Assembly (NCBI GenBank): GCA_010093685.1
Contig: MU006235.1
Location: 759,780-823,779 of the forward strand
Source of the DNA: Ophiobolus disseminans
Lineage: Eukaryota; Ascomycota; Dothideomycetes; Pleosporales; Phaeosphaeriaceae
Direction of reading: 5' to 3'
DNA: 64,000 bases
Shown here piece after piece: positions 1 through 9,523 of this stretch (position 1 is its first letter; each line of letters starts with the position of its first letter). The notes below the pieces were generated by a model. That model did not search any database. It was not told the DNA's origin and saw only the letters and a list, made by a program, of their open reading frames with translations. The position numbers and the translations under genes are program-made.

Positions 1-525
1 CTGATTATCTAGTCTGTCCTTGTTGTCCGCAGCACCACAAACGTGCATACTGTCTTCCCGCGCGCCCCTGTTCGGCACAGATCCCGAATCCAGGGTCCAA
101 TAGCTGCCCGTTGAGATCCGAAGACCTCCACCGCCGTGCGTCTGCGCATAGCCCGGCAAACATCTCAAAGATAAGTCCCTGGCGCCCAGTCTACGGACAT
201 CGAAGTTCGAGGGAAAGGTGCCTAGCATGCATGTATCACGACATATCCCGTCGGGCGCACTCATGACTACAAGTCAACCACGCGTGGGGTACCGCTGACC
301 ATTCAACATGCACATGTACATATGACTTGCATGGCCCAGGGCAGAGGTGCAGATGACGTGCTTCTCCAGCACGCGCGACTTTGGGGTATGGATTATGAAA
401 TATCAGGTCGTAAAGGTGTCGTGCCTGGCCCCCGCCTCCAACTGGGCCTTCGTTGTCAAGGTAATCTGAAGTAATACATGAAGAAAAGTATAAGATGTAC
501 AAATGCCGTCCCGAATGTGACAAGA
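1..525. other. no gene recognised; 3' flank of the Mbp1-like gene
   Basis: I see no convincing coding region here. The open frames are short, overlap on both strands and have no recognisable motif. The stretch lies just downstream of the stop codon of the minus-strand Mbp1-like gene, so part of it is probably that gene's 3' UTR. Confidence 0.5.
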
Positions 526-2782
526 CTATAACAGACTACCGTCGAGACCTTCCGCGCGCTCCTGCGTCTCGGCTTCTTCCAGCTCCTGCAAGATTTCGGG
601 CAGCATCAACTCGACGTCTTCTTCTCGCTCGCCAAGCGCTTTGGCGATGAGTTTCTTATATGTGCCTTGCTTTTCGCTCATGCCCGCTACGGATAAGTTG
701 CCCACGACTTCTCGAACGAGCTCTCTCCGCTCCAGCTGCGCTCGATGCAGTAGTAGTGCTAACCGCATTTTCTCGGTCATGTCGACTGGTGAGTTTGTGT
801 TGTTTGGTTGCGGCGTGGTGCTGCATAGTCGCCGAAGCTCGGTTTTCTGCTCAATCTCCAGTAGTGACTCTGCGTCCTCGACCAACAGTCGTAACTCTTC
901 TTCTTGTTGCCGATCTGCTTCGTCGTCGTTCAAGTCGATATGCAGGCCATTACTCATGCCTTGGAGTTCTGCGACTTGCTTCCGCACCGCTTCGAGTTCG
1001 GCTTGTCGCCGCTTCACCACTCGATCGGCGTCGAAAGACTCTGCCTCTTTCTCCTGTAGCTCGGACTCGTAGGCCGCAGCTAGCTCTTCGCATTTCTCGA
1101 GTAGTGTTGGTGCGACCTTCGTCATCAAATGTGAAGCGGTTTGTGACCGGTATACAACTGGCTCGCGAACACTCATGCTGGGAAACGGAACTGGCATGAG
1201 TGGACCCCCGTCTAGCTGTGGAACATGGCCATTCAGCCGATGTTCAAGTGGCGGCGCAAATGGCGATGAAGACGCTTGTCGTGTGCGACCGTGCGTCCTC
1301 CGCCGTTGATTAAGTTCCCGTATGAGGTCGTCTGCAGTCTCCCCCTTCTTATTGGGTATGTCGACAGAGACGTTGCGCCCCAGTAGGCTGCGAACACACT
1401 TCCGCGCACCATTCCGCGCGGCAATCATGATAGCCGTGTCGCCGTTCTGATCCTGTGCGTTTAACAGTCTTGTAACCTCCTCTGGGATCCAGGTCTCTGA
1501 GAGCTTGTTGATGATGCAGTCCAGATACCACCTCGCGCAAACATACTTATTCGAGCTACTTGTCGTCGCCGCAATGTGATGGAATACGGTACTACCGAAC
1601 CAGTCAGTACGGTGGACGGTTTGCTGGAATATCTTGACCATGCTCGGCATAGTCTCCTTGTCGAAGTTGTTGGTGAACATGACGGCGCGCATCAGTGGTG
1701 TCTCCAGGTTGTTAGATAGGCAGTCGATGCGCGCGCCGCGATGTATGAGCTCCTTGACTACGCCGACGTCTCCCATGGCGGCTGCCCAGTGCATTGCAGC
1801 GTGGCCTTTTTCATCGATTGGCCGGTCGAGATTTATACTGGGGGGCGGTTCTGGCCAGGCGCATGCGGCCTCGTGGTCCAGCAGCATGAAGTAGTCGAGT
1901 AGCGCATCGGCCCAGATTTGGTGTTGCTGGTCCAGCACTGACATCTGGTCCACCCTCTTGCGCTTGCGACTGCCTGTCGAGTATTGCGACGCATCCAGCA
2001 TGTCGTGGTCGCCCAGCATGCTTTCTGACACCACGGTGTCGTTGTCGGGTGTCTCATCGCGGAATATCTGTGACCGTAGCTGCGAGGCTTCGTAAGGCTC
2101 TTCGCTGACCTGCGACTGGACATTGGTGGTGACGAACGCTGTGGGAGGGAGAGTCAGCCATGTCCGCATATGCCCAGAGACCAACAGATGGGCCAAGGAG
2201 AGTGCTCCCTACTCTGCATCGACTCAAGCGAATAGACATTATTACTTTGTTGTTTTCTGGCCGCAGCCGCAGCCGCAGCCGCAGCGCTCTGCCGCGGGGG
2301 CTTCATCCGGTTCGACGCCGCAGTGGCATGCTTGGGCGCAGGCGGTGGGCTCCTGTCGCCCGGCACGTAGTCGAAGATGGGGCGCATCTTGTCCAGGACG
2401 CCGTTGCGCTCGGCCAGGTGGCGCCCCTCCTCGAGCGGTATCCATGTGCCCTGGTACTTGCCGTACCCACCCTGCACCTTCTCATGCACGCCTTTCTGCA
2501 CTTCGCGCTCGAGGATGCGGGTCCGGGCAGGCTTGTCATACTCGGCCACCTTGAGGATGTGGGTTGCGTTGATCCAGTCGTCGGCGCGGCGGCGCATGAC
2601 ATGGTTGCCGTTGACATTGCATTCATAGACCGGGACCTGCCGTGTGTGAGCTCGTTGTCGCAAACCGACGTGTGCGCAGGCGGTGATGGTCGCACTGAAG
2701 CAGGTTTGAGGGGTCGCGCATTACTCACGTTGCTGTATGTGGCCGAATACACCTTGCCATCCGGCGCGAGAGGCATCTTCAT
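526..2782 (-). CDS. mbp1: APSES/ankyrin transcription factor, MBF DNA-binding subunit (Mbp1/Res-like)
   Basis: Predicted DNA-binding subunit of the MBF complex, which drives G1/S genes from MCB-type sites in the nucleus. Exons on the minus strand are 2782-2729, 2636-2246 and 2138-526, giving about 685 aa. The introns start GTGAGT and GTAATA and end CAG; phases agree. Residues about 8-110 form the APSES/KilA-N domain, with the diagnostic stretches PVYECNVNGNHVMRRRADDW and GTWIPLEEGRHLAER. A Pro/Ala-rich linker follows, including a poly-Ala run near the end of exon 2. Ankyrin repeats then run from about residue 255 to 430 (GHAAMHWAAAMGDVGVV, GDTAIMIAARNGA), followed by a C-terminal coiled coil. 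The ATG at 2782 begins MKMPLAPDGKVYSATYSN, the usual family start, but a short exon further upstream cannot be excluded because an AG acceptor-like site precedes it. It is divergent from the complex I gene at 3015. Confidence 0.93.
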
Positions 2783-3014
2783 GGGCTTGTAAGCTGCAAA
2801 AGGTGCCGAGTGGGTGGGGAGTGCTCAGATGCTCGTGATTTCGTGCCGTGCGGTGAGACGCGTTCTCGCGTTCGTTCGCTCCGGCGGGCCAAGACCCAGG
2901 CGGGAGCTTCCCTGCCGACCTCACCTCACTTCTGGGGAGCCTGCCAGCAAACGACCCCCTCCCCGCCGACTCCGCGCGCCCCATTGAGCTCGCACGACAT
3001 AACGAAACACCGCC
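2783..3014. promoter_or_regulatory. short divergent promoter between Mbp1-like and NDUFB7-like genes
   Basis: About 230 bp separate the two divergent start codons, so both promoters and 5' UTRs must lie here. I could not identify a TATA box or a specific factor site with confidence. Confidence 0.5.
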
Positions 3015-3414
3015 ATGACTGTCACCGAGTCGATAAAGCATGCCGTCGGCATCACGGGCGAGCCGGCAAGTCAGTGCTGCCACGCTTTCCCGCGCAATTG
3101 GCGATGCGCATAAAGTACTGACTGGGCTGCACAGAGGCCACCCGCGAGGAGATGAGCGCCGCCAGACTGCCGCTCGCATACCGAGACTCGTGCGCACATC
3201 TTCTGATCCCATTGAACCGGTGTCGGCACGAGGAGTTCTACCTGCCGTGGAAGTGCGAGGTATGACGATATTGGACGGGAGAGGGACGAGAGGAAACTAA
3301 CCTAGCTGATAGAACGAGCGACACTCGTACGAGAAGTGCCAGTATGAAGAGTTCAAGGAGCGCGTGAAGAAGATGGATGAGTTGAGGGCAGCAAAGGGCG
3401 GTCGAAGCAATTAG
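3015..3414 (+). CDS. NADH:ubiquinone oxidoreductase subunit, NDUFB7/B18 type
   Basis: Accessory subunit of mitochondrial complex I. Three exons, 3015-3069, 3135-3259 and 3313-3414, give 93 aa; none is long enough alone to show as an ORF. The protein carries a twin Cx9C (CHCH) module: DSCAHLLIPLNRC, then WKCENERHSYEKC. Each cysteine pair is spaced by nine residues, as expected for a protein folded in the intermembrane space by the Mia40 pathway. The C-terminus is charged (KKMDELRAAKGGRSN). Intron 1 uses GTCAGT...CACAG and keeps frame as EPAKATREEM; a GC-AG donor three bases upstream would also keep frame and would delete one residue. Intron 2 (GTATGA...GATAG) sits between the two halves of the module. 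Length and motif spacing match fungal B18 proteins. Confidence 0.92.
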
Positions 3415-3650
3415 GCCTGACGTGCACGCCTCGAGTTACGACACGGAGGTTGGGAGAGACCGCTGCATGTACATATCCGGCAGCAATTCTACCATCACGA
3501 TTTCAGGCTTTCCCGTGGGCTATGCGGAGTGATTAGCGATCAACATGTTCCCCACGAAGCAGATAGACCAGTCTCTCAGGCAAGATCCGCTCCACTGGAA
3601 AGCTGATTCACAGATGCCGTCTATATACACATTCACACCCAGCACACGCT

Positions 3651-5403
3651 CTACAACTTGGCCTTGGCATCCTCTAGCGCCGCCTGATCCCTGAGCAGCT
3701 TCCTCAGAATCTTCCCAGACTGTACAAACGTTAGTTCTAACTCCACAAGTCAAGACCACTTCATCACTTACCGGATTCTTCGGCACCACATCCACAAACT
3801 TAATCCCCCCCTCCAACCTCTTGTGCCTCGACACCCGCTCCGCAAGCCACGCCTTAATCCCCTCGGCCACCTCCGGCGTCGCTTTCTCGGGACTCTGCGG
3901 CACAATATACGCCCTCGGCCACTCCTCGCCATCCCTCGTAATCCCAATAACCGCCGCATCAGCCACATCCACATGCTCCAATAACATAGCCTCTAGCTCC
4001 GCCGGCGCAACCTGCAAGCCCTTCACTTTTATGAGCTCCTTCTTCCGATCCACAATAAACACGTGATTCGTCTCGTCCATATACGCCACATCCCCCGTCT
4101 TCAACCACCCCTCCGGCGTCACTGTGTCCCGCGTAGCGTCGGGCTTGTTCCAGTACCCCTTCATCACGTTCGGTCCGCGCACCCATATCTCGCCGCGCTC
4201 GCCCTGCGGCGCTTCGACCAGTCCTGCGTCGTCTAAGACGATCTTGGCTTCCATGTTAGCGAGGACTTCGCCGACAGAAAAACTCTCGCTGCGCTCTGCG
4301 GGCGAGAAAGTCGTTGCAGCACACGTCACTTCCGTCATGCCCCATCCCTGCTTAATATTAACCTGTCCGCTGGGCCACAGTTTCTCAAACTCCTCGCACA
4401 TTTCGCGGCCCAGCGGCGCTGCGCCCGAGCCCACGGTTTCAATACTCGAGAGGTCGAATGTCTTGGTGGCGGGGTGCTTTGCCATTGCGACGACGATGGG
4501 CGGCACGACTGCTAGGTCTGTGATGCGGTATTTCCCCACGTAGGTTAGCATCTCGAGGAAGTCGAATTTCGGCATCATGTACACTGGCACGCGCTGCTTC
4601 ATGGCGTTGAAGACGAATTGCGCTTGCGCCATGGCGTGGTACATGGGCAGGAAGCACAACATTTTCTTCCAGGTGAGGCGGGCCGCGTAGTTCGGGTGTT
4701 GGGATGCAATGTGCACTTGCTGGCTGCAGTTTGCGACGTAATTCTTGTGCGTGATCATTACGCCTTTTGCGACGCCCGTGGTGCCGCTGGAGTAGTTCAG
4801 CGCTACGACGCGGTCGAGTTCGTCGGGCGTGGTGAGGTGCGGCCAGTGGTATGCTGCGCCGGCGGTGGGGGAGTCGAGGAGGGATGTCCAAGGCGCGATT
4901 GTGCCGAAGTCAGGAATGTGCTTGGGGGCGTTTGTGTTGTTGAATGTTTCTGTGCCGTCGTCGAAGATGAAGACTCTATCTGCGGCGAGCCCGGCTTCTT
5001 TTGCAGCTGCGATGCCCGTGTCGAGACTCGCTTCTGCGCAGATGAGGTACTTCGCCCCGGAGTCCTGCAATTGGTATGCCAGTTCGCGTGCTACGTAGGT
5101 GGGGTTTGCGCCGGTGAAGATTCCCTCGGCCATGATGATGCCCATTACTACGGAGGGGAAGAAGAGCGTATTGCCAGAGAATAACAAGACGCGATCCCCT
5201 GGCTGGAGACCCGAGCACCGGAGTCCAGAAGCCAGACGTTGGGCGTAGAGACGGTAGTCATGGAGTGAGAGATAGTACTTGTCGGGTTCTTTTGCTGATA
5301 TGTACGCCGGTGTCTTGGGTAGCTCTGCGGTCGGCGAGTCGAAGATGAATGTTGGCAATGAGACCTCTGGTATAGGGAATGAGAAGCGTGATTTGATAAC
5401 CAT
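3651..5403 (-). CDS. 4-coumarate-CoA ligase-like AMP-forming acyl-CoA synthetase, peroxisomal
   Basis: Activates a carboxylic acid with ATP and joins it to CoA; the substrate cannot be read from the sequence. Exons 5403-3772 and 3719-3651 (intron GTAAGT...TACAG) give about 566 aa, the normal length. Motifs in order are the P-loop YSSGTTGVAKGVMITH near residue 203, QGWGMTE, the hinge TGDVAYMD near 437, VDRKKELIKVKG, and the C-terminal lysine motif PKNPSGKILRK. The last of these is completed only by splicing. The protein ends AKL, a type 1 peroxisomal targeting signal. The start MVIKSRFSFP was chosen because family members begin here; the frame stays open upstream to 5637 but that part has no family similarity. 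Likely roles are peroxisomal activation of phenylpropanoid-like or fatty acids. No partner genes lie next to it. Confidence 0.93.
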
Positions 5404-6958
5404 TTTGGCTGCTGATTTCAATTGACGGTTTGGGTGTATGAGCGAGTAGAGTCTCCGATCAATGGCAGGAGAACGAGATGTAGTTCTCGGTGTCTTTGCG
5501 GCCGAAAGTTGTTTGCCAATTCTTACGTCCGAAGCAGCCGATAGATGGAAGAGCTGTGTACCTCTTAACCCTTCAAGTAAGTGCCGTTCGCAAACCGTAG
5601 GGAAGCCCTGGGTAGTGTCTCTGTCATACATCAGCAAACACTCCCTCTTTACGCGCGTACCAAATCCAACAACTCACATACGAAGCACTGCAAACCTCCC
5701 TCAGTCTCGACTCGTATACAATGACTATTCTTTCTCAAGCTGGACGCGTCAAACTGCAGACACAACGTGAGCGACAAGACCGACGGCTTCACCCAGCCCC
5801 GAGACCCGCGGCCCTATCCCGCACTTTCTCGACAGCCTAGCTCGAAGCATGAGGTCCATTACCCGCATTGAGTTAGCTCCCTGGGCGCGCGTGAATAGGC
5901 GAGGGTAGCTGAAAGTGGGGTCTGGGGTTGGGCCGAGGCAGGCGTGGGTTAGCGCGGAGACAATGATGAGGCCTGAGCGGAGATGGCTTCGGGCATGTCG
6001 GCTATATGACGAGTCCGTCATTGTGTTGGCATGTTTGAACTTTGAAGTTTGAACGTAGTGCGTCGCGAATGTTTTGGAAAGGAGGGAAGGTATGGCTGCT
6101 TGTGTCACATGCATGGTCCATGTAGCCCGTGCTCGAAAGTACTTACCCTCCATCTCATCCATAGCTAGATCATCATCAGAATACTAAACTTTGCATATGC
6201 ACATACCTTTCACAGCGTGTGAGTTGGAGGGGGAGCGGTCAACAGAGTCCTGGATGGGATATCCGAAAGGCAGACTGTACCTAGGTAGGCTGGGCCTACA
6301 TAAACTCGGTGGCTGAAATCTAAGTGTGCCTCGATGTTGTAGATGTGAGGTACTCTTAAGACGGCGATAAGTTGGTTCGAAGGTCCCTCTCAGTACGTCG
6401 CGAAAGCCGGAAATACAATATACTATCCTGTATATCTACAGAGAAGTTTTAGGATTTAAGACAACTTTTACGTACGTAGATGTAGTCGTCAAGCTTAGCC
6501 TTTTCCCAGCTTTCACAACTTATCGAGAGGGTCCATGTTCGCGGCTACCAACCCACGCAAACGTTAGTCAGCGGCATCGTCGTCTGATATCTCACATACA
6601 CGCACTTACAATGCTAATAGTAGCAGGTCACAAACCGCCTTCTCTTAGATCTATTATTATCGTCTTAGTAATATTGTCTTTTTGAACAGACTACCGGATT
6701 TCGCAACTGCTCAACGAACATGGCAATCGCGATGTGTGCTATCCTACCTTCTTCTGCATCCTTTCCTTGCTCCTCTACCTTCCTCGTCCCTTCCTTTCTC
6801 GTCTCCTCCTTCATCGACAGTCATACATTTCCACTCCCTCACTCTCACGCCACAACGCAAACCACAATGGCGGACAGACGAGCAAAGTCGACACTGCCAC
6901 CACCACCGCCATTCTTCCCACGGCGTCCACCACAAACACACACACACACACAGAAGAT
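5404..6958. other. no intact gene; decayed intergenic DNA with one repeat fragment
   Basis: Upstream of the ligase gene. I found no coding region I can support. The stretch contains one copy of a 57-nt repeat (5974-6030). Its right end, about 6734-6958, is pyrimidine-rich, ends in a short CA repeat (about 6935-6951) and may be the 5' end of the broken Ulp1-like gene. Confidence 0.5.
5974..6030 (+). repeat. dispersed repeat fragment, copy 1
   Basis: A 57-nt stretch matches 8986-9042 in the same orientation at 49 of 57 positions by my count; six of the eight differences are transitions. Read on the minus strand both copies encode a similar peptide (here TMTDSSYSRHARSHLRS). The two copies flank the Ulp1-like relic, so they could be remnants of a longer repeat or of a duplicated segment. 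Confidence 0.55.
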
Positions 6959-8678
6959 TAGCTCCATAGTTTAGAGGACACGCCATACTATACTAAACAA
7001 GGGCTACTCGCCATAGCCTCCCAGCTCGCTGGGCAAGATGAAGCTGGGTACGAGACCGCAAGGCGAGTCCCCCTATGAAGGTACAGAGAATATACATGCA
7101 CCTTCTACTTTCATGTGCTAACACTTCTTAGCACCATCGCTCACACCATGCAACAAGATATGCGACATCAGTAAAACAACCACACCCTCGTACCACCACA
7201 ACGAAACGCTGCACCGAGCAGAGAAGAACTTACGCCCTCAACCGCCACGAAACAGCATCATCCCCCCAGAGAGAGCGGGCATATCCGTCGAACATGCCCA
7301 ACAAGTCTAAAGGCGCAGGCGCCACAGACAGATGCCATCGATGTTGACGCGCTGCAAGACCCGCGGAGCCTCTTACTCTTCGACCAGAGACAACCCCGCT
7401 TTGTCAGACAGAACCTCCAGCAACTTTTCACCCTCGTAGACGACAGCTGTTTTGAAACAAACCAGCAGCTAGCAATCTTGCTCTACTACAACGCCATCTA
7501 CGGGACAGATAGTTACTTCCAGTTCTACTTTGGGGTACCACACACCGACATACTACGATTCGCCGATGCCACCTCACTCATCACCAGAGCACAGATCACC
7601 TCTGGAGTTCTCGACTTCGTTATACACAACGTCGCACCAGAAGGCGTAAAGCGTCGCACAGTTGCCATCCTGGACACGTCACAAGCCACCACATTCTACG
7701 AGCTTGGTATCACGCAAGTCAACGACAAGATAAAAAGAGCACGTCAGCAGAAGCTCGTCTCGCTTGAGGGTGTCGACACCATTGCTGTCCCGGTATTCGA
7801 TGGCCAGGACCATTGGGTTTGCGCCTCAATAAGCATCGATGGTGAGGCTTTGATCTACAACTCAATCGAAGGCCACAACAACGACGCGATTTCCAAGCGC
7901 ATCTTTGCTGTGGCGAGGGGCGTCAGCATGACCGCAGCAGGGCCAGGATGGAGCATGAGCAAGGACATCACCGTTCAGAATGCCCAGTACCATCAACAAG
8001 CACCGGACAGCAACGAGTGTACTCTACATACAGCCTGGATGCTCCACAGCATCTAACAGGAGAACCAACCGATCGACAGATCCGCAAGTCTGCCAGCTAG
8101 GTATGCAAGGAGTGGCATTCTCACCAAGATGAATGAGGGCATTGAAAGGGCATACCACGTACTTTTCCCAGCGCCGTGGCGCACTGCACTTGGTTGCATC
8201 ATGGACGACTGGCGGACACACCGCAAAGCTACCCCCTCGCCCACCACCCATCAGAAACCGACGCAGGTACTGTCGCCTCACGAGTCGCTGCGCTTCTATC
8301 AGGTTGTTCGAGAATAAGACTGATGCCCACAAGGACATCGCACAGAAGAAGTTACCATATGAACCAGCGCTGAGGTTGTTGGTACCAGGCAACATGCAAT
8401 CCGCGGTCTGGAGATGCATGTACAGAAACACGCTTAGACCAATGTCCACTCCTGCAGCAGAGAAGGACGACTCGGGTGACGAACACGACGATGACGCTGC
8501 AGTATCCAAGCGGCCACCACAAGTGGGGGAAAATGCAGGAATCTGCATTTGGGGCAAGGTCAGGCAAATCTCGGGAGGCGGGTTAGTTACTTGTGAATAT
8601 TGCTCAACCGCGCCGTGGAGCATTGGGCATGGAGCAGAAACACCGAAACATGTCAATGGGAAATGTGGCGCTTCATAG
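6959..8678 (+). pseudogene. broken Ulp1/C48-like cysteine protease gene
   Basis: The core, an open frame of about 290 codons from 7175 to 8056, resembles the catalytic domain of Ulp1/SENP peptidases. DHW supplies the histidine, an NSI motif stands where Asp-Ser is usual, and QQAPDSNECTLHTAW supplies the Gln and Cys. One frame continues upstream through stops at 6959 (TAG), 7076 (TGA) and 7172 (TAA), with an intron at 7081-7131 (GTACAG...TTAG) that keeps phase. Each stop could arise by one C-to-T change from a Gln or Arg codon. Downstream, the same protein seems to continue in shifted frames: TGEPTDRQIRKSAS, then MNEGIERAYHVLFPAPWRT, then NKTDAHKDIAQKKLPYEPAL. It ends with a Cys/His stretch, CEYCSTAPWSIGHG. 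At least two frameshifts are needed. Such proteases occur in fungal mobile elements and as orphan genes; I cannot tell which this was. Confidence 0.7.
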
Positions 8679-9523
8679 TAAAGAATAATTACAACAACTG
8701 TGTTCATATTATTCAATCTATGTGCATCGTGCCGCACGCCTTCCCCACCCAAGTTCCTAACCAGTCCCTCTCACGAGACTCCTTTTACGTGAAGCTGCGC
8801 ACCCTTGTCAACCAAGCTGCTGTCGGTAAGTTTTTACTTTTGCACTACCGCCTGAGAATGCCCATAGTGATTCTCTCCAGCGTGAGAAGCGGATGTAAAC
8901 ATAACAGCATCTCATCTTTCGATCAGGGACAACCTAGATACGTCAGAAAGAACTTTCACGGTGTACAGCGTCCTTTGCCAGGGTCTGAGCGGAAATGGGT
9001 TCGGGCATGTCGGCTATGTGGTGAGTTCGTCCTCGTGTTGGCTCGCGTGGATGTTTTGTGCCGCGAACGGCCTAGAGGTGAGGCGACGGGTGGTTCTTTA
9101 GCTGCCTTTCCTGAATAAGTAGCATCGTCCAGTCTCAAAGTAGGACTCTGCACCTGCAGGCATTAGCACTTGCTGGATATTTCCACTGTGTGGAGATTGC
9201 GAAGAGAAGCAAATGCTATCGATTCTGTTGATGAAAGTCTATGGAAAGGAGTGTAAGAAGGTAGAGCTGCGAGAATCCAAGTACAACATGCGAAAAAGCT
9301 GAGAACAAAAGAGACAAAGTACTAGTACAGAACGCGAGACTGAATACAACGAAGATAGCCCAAAAGCAACGCGGAAAATCTAAGGAAAACAGGAAGCAAC
9401 GCGGCAACATGCAAAGAATCGATCTAAAAGTCAACAAGAAATGACCGCGAAGCAACAAAGGAAAAAGAGAAAGAGCCAATCTGATCACCCGCCACCAACT
9501 CATCCTCACGTCCTGAACGATAC
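8679..9523. other. no gene; repeat copy and 3' flank of Argonaute relic 1
   Basis: No coding region is supported. It contains the second copy of the 57-nt repeat. It also holds an A-rich stretch (about 9290-9480) that resembles the 3' flank of the second Argonaute relic at 13600-13740, ending in the related phrases ccaatctgatcacccgccac here and ccaatctgaaccatcctcca there. Confidence 0.5.
8986..9042 (+). repeat. dispersed repeat fragment, copy 2
   Basis: Partner of 5974-6030, same orientation. Read on the minus strand it encodes RTNSPHSRHARTHFRS, clearly related to the peptide of copy 1. It lies about 300 bp past the last recognisable codon of the Ulp1-like relic. Confidence 0.55.

Noticed and set aside
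6935..6951. CA dinucleotide run considered as a regulatory or hotspot element
   Set aside because: Only about eight units; no further evidence of function.
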